NCBI GenBank assembly: GCA_963712995.1
Contig: CAVQKH010000012.1
Coordinates: forward strand, 62,001-126,000
Length of the DNA stretch: 64,000 nt
Reading direction: 5' to 3'
Source of the DNA: GCA-003244245 sp963712995
GTDB taxonomy: Bacteria > Actinomycetota > Actinomycetes > Mycobacteriales > Pseudonocardiaceae
In this document: in pieces, positions 34,418 to 43,216 of the stretch
How positions within the stretch are numbered: the first letter of the stretch is position 1
Layout: every line of letters starts with the position of its first letter
The notes under the pieces: generated by a model
What the model was told of the DNA's origin: nothing
The model's database searches: none
The model's input: only the letters and a program-made list of their open reading frames with translations
Program-made: the position numbers and the translations under genes

Positions 34418-35453
34418 TCACATCCCGGTGAGGAAGGCGTGGTACTCGGTCGCCAGGGCCAGCCGTTGGGCGTATTCGAGGTGCTGGTAACCGACTTCGA
34501 CCCCGGCGCGGACCTGCTGCCGGTCCGCGCCGGGGGGCACCTCGCCGAGGTGGGTAGCGGCGAGCGAGACGAAGCCCTCTTGCCGCCAGCGGGACACCAG
34601 CTGCGCCCCGGCGGGGCGGGACCGCACGAGCCAGGCACGCTCACCCTCGTCGGAGAGCCTGCCATTGTGAGGCGAAGGGTTCGTTGTAGTAGCTAACCTG
34701 GCCGTCACCGACGTCCGCGAGGTGACGGATTCGAATACGCTCCAGATCCCGCTCGATGGACTCCGGATCGCTACCAGTGGTGCCGCCGATGATGGAGGCG
34801 AAGGCATTGCGGATAGCGCGCTTGTGGTCCTGATTGACGATCGGGAAGAAGGTGCGGGGGAACGCGAGGTAGAGCAGCGCGTTACGAATGCCAGGCTGGT
34901 CCACCGGCATCGCGGCCACGATCTCACGAAACGCCCACGGGTCAGTCAGGGCGGTCGCGCGATCGTCGTCTGGTTGGCGCCACCAGTGCTCGACGAATGA
35001 CAGCAGCCAGCCCACCTGCCGCCAGATCTGCACGTTGAACCCCATACCCCCATGGAACGCGCCGGGAGGGCCAAGGGCCGCGTCCAGGTCCGGTGGTAGC
35101 TGCGCAGGTGGTTGCGGCCATGACAGCACGGAGTGGATGCGCCGTTTTTTGGTGTCCCCTGTGACGTTGGATAGCGGCGCGACCTGGACGTAGAGCAGTT
35201 CTGCGGTGAGCAGGTAGGTCGCTCGCGGGGCACCGTCGAGCTGGGCTTGCAGCTTGCCGAGGAACGTGCCGGTCCCCTCGTCGGGGTTGTCGACGATCCG
35301 GCGACGCATGTCGGCTGCGACCTCAGGAAGCCACGCGGCCACAGCCGGCTCGATCACCGACTGGCCCTTACCCAGCCCGGCGTCCAGAATCCGCCGGGTG
35401 GCGGCCTCGATCTCCGGGTTACTCCAGACGCCGGCTGGTGGGTTCGCGCTCAC
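34418..35453 (-). pseudogene. mcrB: McrB N-terminal part, frameshifted
   Basis: From the GTG at 35453: WSNPEIEAATRRILDAGLG, LLYVQVAPLSNVTGDTKKRR, FHGGMGFNVQIWRQVGWLLS and LLYLAFPRTFFPIVNQDHKR, which I associate with the N-terminal module of actinobacterial McrB-type proteins. After YYNEPFASQWQ (about 34690) the frame changes; the other frame continues ERAWLVRSRPAGAQLVSRW and VEVGYQHLEYAQRLALATEY, an EVE-like module, and ends at 34418. The AAA+ domain that should follow is absent. With the fragment at 31012-31430 this forms one broken mcrB. Confidence 0.7.
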
Positions 35454-35547
35454 GACCTGACTCCTCTGGCGACGATGTCGGGCCCTGGCGCAATGCTGTC
35501 ATCCGAGCTCACTATCGCACATCCGGCGACTTCACCTGGCCCGCCGA

Positions 35548-36252
35548 TCATTCTCCAAGGGCGCTGTATCGGCGAGCGATCTCGCGACGGCACTCGCGTC
35601 GTAGGTCCGAGTGCAGATACGGTTGTTGAAGCAGCTTGCGCCGCCGCCGGTCGTCTTCGTCGAGGTAAGCATGGAACGCTTTATCGGCTTCGGCAATCGT
35701 CGCATTCTTGTCTCCGCCAGGCGTGGTATCCATGGCGGCCTCGACCCAGTCTGCGAGTAACTCGAACTCGGTGAATACCGGCAGCGAGACCTCATGCAGG
35801 TTCGGCAACGGCACCGCAAGCCGGGTCAGGTGGAAGGCGAAACGCTGCTGCAGGAGCAAGATGCCCTGCCGACTACAGGCCGCGATGCGAGACCGCCGTG
35901 ACAGTGACCCGCTCGGGATTGCCGCGATATCCCAAAAATCGATGGCGTACCAGTCGGCGGTGTTCCACAGCTGGGGCAACGGCATCACGTTGACGTGCCC
36001 AGCTCGCCAGTCATCATCACGTAGCCGCTGATAGGGGTGGACGGCGGCGACGGTGATTTTCGGGCGCAACTGGGCGCCGGCCCGCATCGAACATGGGTGC
36101 ATGACGACGGCGACAGTCAGCGCCTTGTCGGACAGTCCCGGAACGGAGACGTCGCCGTAGACGTCGCCTTGCATGATCGGGAGGGCGAGGGGAACGTCGC
36201 CCCTCGCCTGGTAGAGATCACCGGGGTCCTCCGGTCCGTCGAGATCTGTCAC
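35548..36252 (-). CDS. Unknown protein with PemK/MazF-like N-terminal strands (third gene of TIGR04255 operon)
   Basis: A 234-residue protein. Its N-terminal third (LPIMQGDVYGDVSVPG, then LTVAVVMHPCSMRAG) resembles the small beta-barrel of PemK/MazF-type proteins, where a GD turn is followed by strand VVMHPC. The middle is tryptophan rich (NTADWYAIDFWDIAAI). The C-terminal 60 residues are charged and helical (DEDDRRRRKLLQQPYLHSDL). The GTG at 36252 is 22 bases after the stop of the HTH gene. A toxin or effector role is inference from that likeness and from its position after an antitoxin-like gene. Confidence 0.6.
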   Translation of the reverse strand: MTDLDGPEDPGDLYQARGDVPLALPIMQGDVYGDVSVPGLSDKALTVAVVMHPCSMRAGAQLRPKITVAAVHPYQRLRDDDWRAGHVNVMPLPQLWNTADWYAIDFWDIAAIPSGSLSRRSRIAACSRQGILLLQQRFAFHLTRLAVPLPNLHEVSLPVFTEFELLADWVEAAMDTTPGGDKNATIAEADKAFHAYLDEDDRRRRKLLQQPYLHSDLRRECRREIARRYSALGE

Positions 36253-36274
36253 GTCTGTTCGGCAATGCCTCCAG

Positions 36275-36925
36275 TCAGGTCCGGGGCCGTAACCGCAGCG
36301 CTTTCTGGCCGTCCGGGGCATCGTAGGCTTCGAAATCCGACACGTGTTGGTTCCTCCAGCCAGGCATCGCCAGGTCAAGAACGCTCTCGGCTGACGCGTG
36401 GCCGCACGCGTGGTCGAGCAACGCCTGCTCACCACCGCGCCGATAGACCTCGATCGGAGTGATCGTATAGCCCGTTCCCAAGGGCAGCGCGATCTCGATC
36501 CACTGAGCGGCGTCCGCAACTCCGCAGGCCGTAAGGGCATCGAGAAACGCTGCGAGACGCGCCAGCCGGGCGCGATTGTCGGCCGTGGCACCGCCATCGG
36601 TGCGCCACTTACGGATGGCGGCAACGCTGACCCCGACGAGATCGGCGATGTCGGCCCACGCCATGCCACGATCGGTCGCGAGCTCCCGCAACAACTCCGG
36701 CACGCTCTTCCGGGCCTTCTCCGCTGCTCTCTCGTTCAGGTCCCGTTGCCGAACTTGGCGATGCAGGTCGCTCGTATCGCCGTGCAACAGCCCGACCAGG
36801 TCCCGCGCCAGCCCTACTTTCAAAGCGAGCGCCGTCGTCTCCGACTCGGGGAGGGTGTAATCGCGAACTGCCTCTGAGGCGGTACCACGGTCGAAGGAGC
36901 CGCCCAGCTGAGACGCTGTCGTCAT
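36275..36925 (-). CDS. Xre/MbcA-like regulator (second gene of TIGR04255 operon)
   Basis: A 216-residue protein. Residues about 75-120 form a helix-turn-helix (AWADIADLVGVSVAAIRKWR). The part after it, WIEIALPLGTGYTITPIEVY then RRGGEQALLDHACG, recalls the toxin-binding half of Xre/MbcA/ParS antitoxins, in which a TPxxLL-type helix precedes a Gly-Glu turn. The C-terminus (PGWRNQHVSDFEAYDAPDG) is not familiar. Its ATG overlaps the stop of the TIGR04255 gene by four bases. Confidence 0.65.
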   Translation of the reverse strand: MTTASQLGGSFDRGTASEAVRDYTLPESETTALALKVGLARDLVGLLHGDTSDLHRQVRQRDLNERAAEKARKSVPELLRELATDRGMAWADIADLVGVSVAAIRKWRTDGGATADNRARLARLAAFLDALTACGVADAAQWIEIALPLGTGYTITPIEVYRRGGEQALLDHACGHASAESVLDLAMPGWRNQHVSDFEAYDAPDGQKALRLRPRT

Positions 36926-37728
36926 GGTTGTCTCCTGAGTACTTCTCGAAGCCGATCAGTGATCGCGCGCTGAAACACCTCGCCCAGCGGAGCATGGAGT
37001 TGATCGAGCAGCTCCGCGATGCGCTGCGTGTCGAACTCGTCGATTCGATCAGGGTGTCGTTGCCAATAACTATCGAAGTCGAGCACGAAGAAGGGGGACT
37101 CGGGGTAAGTGTGCCGGCGCCGCAACAGGGTCGGTTCCACCACCCCGGTACCGGTGAGCGTCGCATAGCGAACCACGAGATGGGTGTACTCACCAGTCTG
37201 AAACTGCATCATCCCCTGCAACATTGACGGCGGGGTGGATCCACCAAGGCGTCCGGCGGCCAACAAATCCTCTGACACCCAACCCCGCCACGACGCAGCG
37301 TCTTCAACGGGGTCCGATACCCGAATCTCATCAATGTAACGTAACCCTATCCGCTCGACGCCAAGGGCTGCCCGCTGCTCGGCCAGCGCGACGACACAGC
37401 GGTGAACGACGTCGCGAAAGGCGGTGTACTCGCCGTAGTGAGTGGTCTCGACGGTCAGCGCCGTGGGGCGGATCGTCGCCGAGGTCGTCGAGGTCCGGTT
37501 GACTAACAGCACCACCTGCTCATGCTGCTGGTTCACCTGTTGGCCTCCGAGCGGCACGGTCACCGTCATCGTCTGCTCAACTCGCCGGATCGGCAGGATG
37601 TCCTCCAGCGCAAGCTGGAGCGCGTCGAGCGTCTCCGGCCGCCGGAGACGAGCCGAGTCGGGGAACCGGATCTCTGCCGCTACGAGCTCCACCGGAGCGT
37701 TCGGGAAGACCTCCCGCCCGTCATACAT
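36922..37728 (-). CDS. TIGR04255 family protein (first gene of the operon)
   Basis: A 268-residue protein that I assign to TIGR04255, a sporadically distributed family without known function. It begins FPNAPVELVAAEIRFP, which is the family N-terminus, and contains VERIGLRYIDEIRV, YTHLVVRYATLTGTG, FFVLDFDSYWQ and the late FQRAITDRLREVL. No membrane segment. The ATG at 37728 has GGAG six bases upstream. The overlap with the next gene and a direct-repeat operator upstream show a regulated operon. Confidence 0.8.
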   Translation of the reverse strand: MYDGREVFPNAPVELVAAEIRFPDSARLRRPETLDALQLALEDILPIRRVEQTMTVTVPLGGQQVNQQHEQVVLLVNRTSTTSATIRPTALTVETTHYGEYTAFRDVVHRCVVALAEQRAALGVERIGLRYIDEIRVSDPVEDAASWRGWVSEDLLAAGRLGGSTPPSMLQGMMQFQTGEYTHLVVRYATLTGTGVVEPTLLRRRHTYPESPFFVLDFDSYWQRHPDRIDEFDTQRIAELLDQLHAPLGEVFQRAITDRLREVLRRQP

Positions 37729-37767
37729 GCTCTCCTGCACTGGTTGCACCCCTTGGGTCACACCTGG

Positions 37768-37787
37768 ACTGTAACCGAAACTGTAAC
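37768..37787 (-). promoter_or_regulatory. Direct-repeat operator upstream of the TIGR04255 operon
   Basis: ACTGTAAC occurs at 37768-37775 and again at 37780-37787, 40-60 bases before the first start codon. It is a plausible site for the HTH protein of the operon. Confidence 0.45.
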
Positions 37788-37831
37788 TTCTGACTACGTC
37801 GCTCCTGGCGAGCGAGGCCACCGTGCTCCAC

Positions 37832-37883
37832 CTCCTCGGCATTACCGTCACCACCGGCTCCTCGGCATTACCGTCACCACCGG
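37832..37883. repeat. 26-bp tandem repeat, two copies
   Basis: The 26-base unit starting CTCCTCGGCATTACCGTCAC is repeated exactly at 37832-37857 and 37858-37883, upstream of the TIGR04255 operon. Confidence 0.8.
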
Positions 37884-37958
37884 GACCTGGAAGCCCACCA
37901 CACGACGCTGGATCACCTGAGGGCAGCGCGAAACGCGCCCCCGTCAAGCCGGGATGAG

Positions 37959-38192
37959 TCAGAGATTCTGGGGGGATTCCTCGATGGTGTCGCTGTCGAT
38001 GATCAGTCCGGTCTGGTGTACTCGATCGTGGAGTCGGGTGCCGAGTTCGATGAGCCGGTCGGCGAATGTTCGCTGTTCGTCGAAGGTGGCGCTGTCATTC
38101 ATGATCCGCATGGCCAGCGGTACGACGTCGGAGTTCATTCGCGCGAGGTCTGCCAGCAATATTCGGTCGGCGCGGATCACGGGTGTGCCCAT
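37959..38192 (-). CDS. Small hypothetical protein
   Basis: A 77-residue helical, charged protein (LADLARMNSDVVPLAMRIMN, then RTFADRLIELGTRLHDRVHQ). I recognise no family. The composition and helical periodicity look coding. It sits beside small genes typical of integrative elements. Confidence 0.45.
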   Translation of the reverse strand: MGTPVIRADRILLADLARMNSDVVPLAMRIMNDSATFDEQRTFADRLIELGTRLHDRVHQTGLIIDSDTIEESPQNL

Positions 38193-38548
38193 GGCCGGTG
38201 ACGTCGTTGCTGGACGGGGTCGCCGGTCTGGTGGGAACGCGGGTGGCGGCTGGCACAGGGGGAGGGTGTGTCAGCCGCCACCCGCGCGCGGACGGGCTGC
38301 GGCGTGTCGGGATCGCGGCGCAGACCGGCCGGGTCAGGGGTTCGCCTGCGGGAGTTGCGGCCGATCCAGCGGCCGGTGCGGTCGGTGATGGCGCCGCAAG
38401 CGCAGTGGTAGATGCCGATGAGCGAACCGTGGGTGCGATGTAGCTCGATGGTCTGGGGTCGGCAGGAGTGCCACCGGCGCGGGACCTGCGCGGTGTACCA
38501 GGGCAGCCCATGACGGTGCCGCACATCGGGGTCCAGGCCGTCCGGCAC
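38177..38548 (-). CDS. Small Cys/His-containing protein of mobile-element type
   Basis: A 123-residue protein. The first half has a conserved feel: VRHRHGLPWYTAQVPRRWHS followed by CRPQTIELHRTHGSL and HCACGAITDRTGRWIGRNS, so three cysteines and several histidines that could bind zinc. The second half is Arg/Pro rich and may be non-native. The GTG at 38548 has GAGGAGG six bases before it. I recall similar proteins in actinomycete integrative elements, but cannot name a function. Confidence 0.45.
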   Translation of the reverse strand: MPDGLDPDVRHRHGLPWYTAQVPRRWHSCRPQTIELHRTHGSLIGIYHCACGAITDRTGRWIGRNSRRRTPDPAGLRRDPDTPQPVRARVAADTPSPCASRHPRSHQTGDPVQQRRHRPWAHP

Positions 38549-38697
38549 CCATGTCCTCCTCGCCGCTGCTCCACGTCGGACTGGGGAACTGATCGGTGTG
38601 GAACGCTGATCGGGTCGTCGGGCTCTCACGGCATTCATCCGAGCAGTCCGGCCCGGTCCACGGCAGATGACATTCGATGACATGGGGTGGAGGGTTC

Positions 38698-39159
38698 GTG
38701 CCGCTCGCGGTGACGATCACCGGTTCACGGGACACCGAGCATCGCGACCCGGCTGAGTACGGGTTGCTGTTTGACGCCTATCTGTGGCCGTTCGCCGGCG
38801 AGGGCGCGCATATCTATGTCGGCGGAGCGCTAGGGATAGACACGCTCGCACTGGACTGGCTCGCCGAGCACACCGCAGCCGCCCTGACCGTCGTGGTCCC
38901 GTGCACGTTGGCCGACCAACCCGAACAGGCTAGACAGAGCGTCCTGCGCAATATTCGCCGTGCCCAGCGAGTGGCGCTGGTCGAGCTTGGTGCCCCGCGA
39001 TTGGGCGCGGAGGCTTACCACGCCCGCAACCGCTGGATGGTGGACCGCAGCGATCTCGTCATCGGGTTCCCACACGGTGACGACCCGCGGAGCGGGACCT
39101 GGTACACCATCCATTATGGAGCCGATCAAGGCAGACCGCGGCTGATCGTCCCGATATGA
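38698..39159 (+). CDS. SLOG/DprA-like nucleotide-binding protein
   Basis: A 153-residue Rossmann-like protein. AVTITGSRD at the N-terminus, IYVGGALGIDTLALDWLAEH, ARNRWMVDRSDLVIGFPHGD and the last strand PRLIVPI fit the SLOG superfamily (DprA, YpsA, LOG), which binds nucleotides or nucleic acid; several SLOG proteins are effectors in antiphage signalling. The GTG at 38698 follows GGAGG; an ATG at 38677 has no ribosome site. It overlaps a truncated regulator gene by four bases. Confidence 0.75.
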   Translation: MPLAVTITGSRDTEHRDPAEYGLLFDAYLWPFAGEGAHIYVGGALGIDTLALDWLAEHTAAALTVVVPCTLADQPEQARQSVLRNIRRAQRVALVELGAPRLGAEAYHARNRWMVDRSDLVIGFPHGDDPRSGTWYTIHYGADQGRPRLIVPI

Positions 39160-39338
39160 CACCGACGAACAACGATCGCACTAGCGCATGCCGGCTATTG
39201 CGCAGGCTTCGCGAGCAGCGGGGATGGTCGTGGGCCGATCAGGCTCGCGCGCTGCGTGCTATAGCCGAGCTCCGTGGACACCACTGCTACCACCGGTGGC
39301 CGGGTAGCCGCAATCCGCATCACCCGTGCCCGCCGTGA
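39156..39338 (+). pseudogene. N-terminal remnant of a DNA-binding regulator
   Basis: MTPTNNDRTSACRLLRRLRE, then QRGWSWADQARALRAIAE, looks like the beginning of an XRE-like regulator, but the frame turns into His/Pro-rich sequence after 40 residues and stops. The ATG overlaps the SLOG gene stop, so the pair was an operon before it broke. Confidence 0.4.
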
Positions 39339-39445
39339 ACTCACGCCGTGGCGCACCGAGTTCTTCATCACCGAACTCGACGACCACATCTACGACGTCT
39401 TCCTCGCCAGATGACGATGTGAGGTCATGCGTTTGCGGCTTGGTG

Positions 39446-40333
39446 TCAAGTAGTGAACGCACCACCAGCTTCAACCAGCCTCGACAAGGAATTCGTTGAG
39501 GACCTCCGCGGGTGCTCCCCGCCCGTCGGGGAGGATGCGGTAGCGGCGGGGTTGGTCGTCGCGGCGAGTAGAGGTGAGTTGCTGGCCGGACGGTGTCTGG
39601 ACCAGCCACGAGGCGGGAACAATGCTGTGGCGCAGGTCTGCGGCTCTTCGCCGGTGATGCCACCCAAGGCAGCTGCGGCCTGGTCCACCGTCGTGGGTGT
39701 GCGACGGATCAGGCTGCCGGTCGAGGGCTCCTCGGTGATCCCGAACGTGTCCTCGATCCACGAGGCCAGCGGGTCGTTGCGGAGCACGTCGTACCCCGCC
39801 TTAAGGGCCGGGTCGTCGGATTCGGCGTCCCCGCGCGAGCGCACCGCCTGGCGGAGACTTTCAGTAGTCGGCTCACGGGTGGCGGTGGCCCGGACAAGGG
39901 TCTCGGTGATGACGTGGTTGGCTTCGACGGTGGCACCGAAGATCTGGCTTGCCACCCGGCCGACCTCGGCGCGCTGCTCTGCCTGCGTCTCGCCGCTGGC
40001 CATCGTGGCCGAGGTGCCGATGCACTGCAGCGTGTCGTGGGCTGCACAGGCTTCCCGCACGCGTCGAACCAGCATCGCGACGTCGGCGCCCTGCCGCCCG
40101 CGATAGGTGTGCAGCTCGTCAAGGACGAGGAAGCTCAGCCCCTCGGCGGCCCGGATGAGCGAGCGGCGCTCCTCTGGCCGGGTGAGGACCAGTTCGAGCA
40201 TGACGTAGTTGGTCAGCAGGATGTCCGGCGGATTGCTGAGGATTCGTTGGCGAGCATCGTCGTCCTCCTGGCCGGCGTAGCGAGCGGTGCTTCCGTCGGT
40301 GTTGGCTGGCTCTGACCATGTGCTTACCAACAA
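39446..40333 (-). pseudogene. DEAD/DEAH helicase fragment
   Basis: About 230 residues of a superfamily 2 helicase: RQRILSNPPDILLTNYVMLE (motif Ib region), LSFLVLDELHTYRGRQGADV (motif II, DELH) and LQCIGTSATMASG (motif III). The Walker A part upstream and the C-terminal helicase domain are missing; after about residue 230 the frame becomes Arg/Ser/Pro rich. This type, with long insertions and often DUF1998, occurs in defence and repair clusters. Confidence 0.7.
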
Positions 40334-40650
40334 CCTCTGAACGGGTGAAGGCGGGTAAGAGTCCAGCCGTTGATCAATCGGGTATTTGACGACCTGCGTT
40401 ACGCCGTGGCTGCATGCCGGAATGCTAGCCAGGCGCTGGCGTTTCGTAGCCGGTCGAGCCAGTCCGGGCGCTCGAGCAGGCGGCGCACGTCTGCCGATCG
40501 GCGCTGAAGAACATCACTGGATAGCACCATCCACTGATCACCCGATCGCCCTGGGGGTTCACCTGGGGTTCACTTGGAGGCCTTCCGGATACCGGCACCG
40601 GATGCCCCCGGAGACGCCCCGCAGATCCGCCTGACCGCGACGAGAGCGGT
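40334..40650. other. Intergenic stretch, possible 43-residue minus-strand frame
   Basis: Nothing firm. The minus strand 40530-40399 has a short frame (RRSADVRRLLERPDWLDRLR in its middle) that looks helical and could be the tail of a lost gene of the defence island. It separates the island from the ABC importer. Confidence 0.25.
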
Positions 40651-41331
40651 TCAGCGGTGTTGCGGTTGCAGTCGCCCGGTGTCGGTCAGGTGCAGGGTGC
40701 GGTCGGCCCAGCGCTCCAGCAGGACGGCGTCGTGGGAGATGGCGAGGACCCCTGCGGTGCGCCGTTGCTGGTAAGCGCGGATCACCGCGACCAGCGCGGC
40801 TGCGGTGGAGGCATCGAGCATGGTGGTCATCTCGTCGCAGATCAGGTAGCCGGGGTCCAGCGCGAGGGCGCGGGCGAGGCAGGCCCGCTGGAGCTGGCCG
40901 TCGCTGAGCTCATGCGGCCGGCGCTCGAGCAGGTCCGTGGTCAGCCCGACCAGCTCGGCCAACTCGTCGACCCGGGCCGGCACACCCGGTGTCCGCGCGG
41001 CGGCCAGCGGCTCGCCGATAGCCCGGCGCAGGGTCATCCGGGGGTCGATCGAGAGCCGCGGTTGCTGGAACACGACTCCGATGCGGGTGCGCAGCGCCCG
41101 GGGTGCGCGGTGCCGGAAGCCGGGCACCGGGCGCCCATCGAGCCACACCGCGCCGGTGACGGGCGGGTGCAGCAGGCTGAGCACCCGGGCGAGGGTGGAC
41201 TTCCCGCACCCGCTGGGTCCGGCCAGGCCCAGGGTCTGTCCCGCCCGGAGCTCCAAGGTCAGGTCGTGGATCACCGGCTGGCCGCGGTGATAGCCGGCCA
41301 CCACCTGCTGCGCGCTCAGAGCGGGGAACAT
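40651..41331 (-). CDS. Peptide-type ABC transporter ATP-binding protein (DppF-like)
   Basis: A 226-residue ATPase: Walker A GPSGCGKSTLAR, Q-loop FQQPRLSIDPRMTL, signature HELSDGQLQRACLARALAL (LSDGQ instead of LSGGQ) and Walker B YLICDEMTTMLD, where the usual DEP is DEM. It is short at the C-terminus compared with OppF/DppF. It overlaps the preceding ATPase gene by 16 bases and is the last gene of the importer operon. It would power uptake of peptides, nickel or a siderophore. Confidence 0.9.
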   Translation of the reverse strand: MFPALSAQQVVAGYHRGQPVIHDLTLELRAGQTLGLAGPSGCGKSTLARVLSLLHPPVTGAVWLDGRPVPGFRHRAPRALRTRIGVVFQQPRLSIDPRMTLRRAIGEPLAAARTPGVPARVDELAELVGLTTDLLERRPHELSDGQLQRACLARALALDPGYLICDEMTTMLDASTAAALVAVIRAYQQRRTAGVLAISHDAVLLERWADRTLHLTDTGRLQPQHR

Positions 41332-42299
41332 GGCTGGTGGCAGGCGACAGCGTGCCGGCGGGCAGGGTCGACGGGGTCGACGGGGTCGGCGAGCAGCGGG
41401 CGGCGCCGGCACTCCGGGACGGCGCTGGTGCACCGGGGCCGGAACGGGCAGCCGGTCGGCAGGTCGGTGAGCAGCGGGGGCAGCCCGGGGATCGGGATGA
41501 ACGCCCGGTCGGGCAGGGAGTCGACCAGGCCACGGGTATAGGGATGGTAAGGGCTGGAGAGCACCTCCGCGGTTGGTCCGAGCTCGACGAGATAGCCGGC
41601 GTACATCACCGCGATGCGGTCGGCGACGCGCCCGGCCGCTGCCAGGTCATGGGTGATCAGCAGCACCGCGCGGTGATCGGCGATGAGCCGGCGCAGCTCG
41701 TCGAGCAGCGCATCGACCAGTGCGCGGTCCAGTCCGGTGGTGGGCTCGTCGGCGATGAGCAGCCATGGGTCGCCGACCAGTGCAAGCGCGGTGGCGACCC
41801 GCTGCGCCATGCCACCGGAGAGCTCGTGGGGGTATCGATCCAGATCAGCCGGGTGCAGGCCGGCGCGGGCGGCCACCCGCTGCGCAGCCTCGCGGGGTTG
41901 CGTCTCGCCGGGGTGGTGGGCGCGGACGGTCTCCTCCAGCTGGGCGCGCGCGGTGCGCACCGGAGTGAGGTGCGCGGCGGGGCTCTGCGGGATCAGCCCG
42001 ATCCGGCGGCCACGCACCGTGCGGGCCAGCACCGCCTCGGAGGCGGTGAGCAGCTCCAGGGGTGGCCCCGTGGCGTCGCTGAGGGTGGCGGCGCCGGCCA
42101 CCTCGGCGTTGGCGGGCAGGAAACCGAGCAGCGCGGCCGCCAGCACCGACTTGCCGCAGCCGCTCTCCCCGACCAGCGCCAGGCATTCCCCGGGCGTGAT
42201 CTGGAACGACACCCCGTTGACCGCGGCGACCTGAGCGCCGGGGATCGTGAAGCGCACCGCCATCCCGTCGACGTCCAGGCCGGGTGCAGCGCTCACCAT
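41316..42299 (-). CDS. Peptide-type ABC transporter ATP-binding protein (DppD-like)
   Basis: A 327-residue ATPase: Walker A GESGCGKSVLAAALLG, Q-loop IPQSPAAHLTPV, signature HELSGGMAQRVATALAL, Walker B LLIADEPTTGLD, and the C-terminal oligopeptide-transport extension with SSPYHPYTRGLVDSLPD and four cysteines (CPFRPRC...CRRR...C) that in this family bind an iron-sulfur cluster or zinc. Overlaps both neighbours, so translation is coupled. Confidence 0.92.
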   Translation of the reverse strand: MVSAAPGLDVDGMAVRFTIPGAQVAAVNGVSFQITPGECLALVGESGCGKSVLAAALLGFLPANAEVAGAATLSDATGPPLELLTASEAVLARTVRGRRIGLIPQSPAAHLTPVRTARAQLEETVRAHHPGETQPREAAQRVAARAGLHPADLDRYPHELSGGMAQRVATALALVGDPWLLIADEPTTGLDRALVDALLDELRRLIADHRAVLLITHDLAAAGRVADRIAVMYAGYLVELGPTAEVLSSPYHPYTRGLVDSLPDRAFIPIPGLPPLLTDLPTGCPFRPRCTSAVPECRRRPLLADPVDPVDPARRHAVACHQPCSPL

Positions 42300-43216
42300 G
42301 AGAGTTCCGAGCGCCGGCGGGGGTTGAGCCGGTCGCGCCACACCCCGCCGAGCCCGGCCACCGCCAGGGTCGTGATAACCAGAACCAGACCCGGGGCCAG
42401 CGACATCCACCAGCCGCCGATGAGCAGTGAGCGCTGCGCGTCGTTCAGCATGTTACCGATGCTGGCCAGATGCGGCGGCAATCCCAGACCCAGGAACGAC
42501 AGCGCGGTCTCGTGCCAGATGGCGTGCGGAACCATCAGGGTCGTGGCGAGCAGCACCTGCGGCGCGACGTTGGGCAGCAGATGCCGGGTCACGATGCGGC
42601 TGCGCGAGGAGCCGCCGGCGATGGCGGCGTCGATGAACGGCCGGGTCCGTAGCGAGAGCACCTCCGAGCGCACGATGCGCGCCGAGGACAACCAGTGCGT
42701 CAGCGCGATCGAGATCACCACCGCGGACAGGCTGGGCCGCAGCACCGCGACGATGACGATGCCGAGCAGCAGGTGCGGCACCGAGGCGACCGCGTCGAGC
42801 ACCCGCATCAGCACCCGGTCGGTCCAGCCACCGCACGCGCCGGCGATCGCGCCGAGGCCGGTGCCCAGCACCGTCGAGACGAGCGCCGCGACCAGGCCCA
42901 CAACCAGCGAGACCCGTAGCCCGTAAACACAGCGCAACAGCACGTCGCGGCCGAGCTCATCGGTGCCGAACCAGTGTGCCGATCCGGGCGGTCGGTTCGC
43001 CGCGGCGAGGTCGATGACCTGCTGGTCGAGGCCGACCACCAGCGGCACCACCAGCACGGCAGCCCCGAACGCCCCGAGGATGACCGCGGAGGAGATCAGC
43101 CGGGTCCGCGGGGAGCGCGGCAGGCCGGCGGTACCGATCCGGGACCGGGTGACCGGCCGCCAGCCGGGCACTTGACCTGCCGCCGGATCCGGCGTGGTGA
43201 GGGTGAGCTCAGCCAT
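42293..43216 (-). CDS. ABC transporter permease (DppC-like)
   Basis: A 307-residue permease with six predicted helices and the BPD_transp_1 EAA loop FIDAAIAGGSSRSRIVTRHLLPN. The segment HWFGTDELGRDVLLRCVYG after the first helix is diagnostic for the C-type subunit of peptide importers. It starts eight bases inside the end of the B-type permease gene. Confidence 0.92.
   Translation of the reverse strand: MAELTLTTPDPAAGQVPGWRPVTRSRIGTAGLPRSPRTRLISSAVILGAFGAAVLVVPLVVGLDQQVIDLAAANRPPGSAHWFGTDELGRDVLLRCVYGLRVSLVVGLVAALVSTVLGTGLGAIAGACGGWTDRVLMRVLDAVASVPHLLLGIVIVAVLRPSLSAVVISIALTHWLSSARIVRSEVLSLRTRPFIDAAIAGGSSRSRIVTRHLLPNVAPQVLLATTLMVPHAIWHETALSFLGLGLPPHLASIGNMLNDAQRSLLIGGWWMSLAPGLVLVITTLAVAGLGGVWRDRLNPRRRSELSW

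Noticed and set aside
38698..39159. DprA for natural transformation
   Set aside because: Too short (153 residues) and lacking the DprA N- and C-terminal domains; only the SLOG core is seen.
40386..40634. Plus-strand frame of 82 codons between the defence island and the importer
   Set aside because: No ribosome site, no family likeness and biased composition; treated as non-coding.
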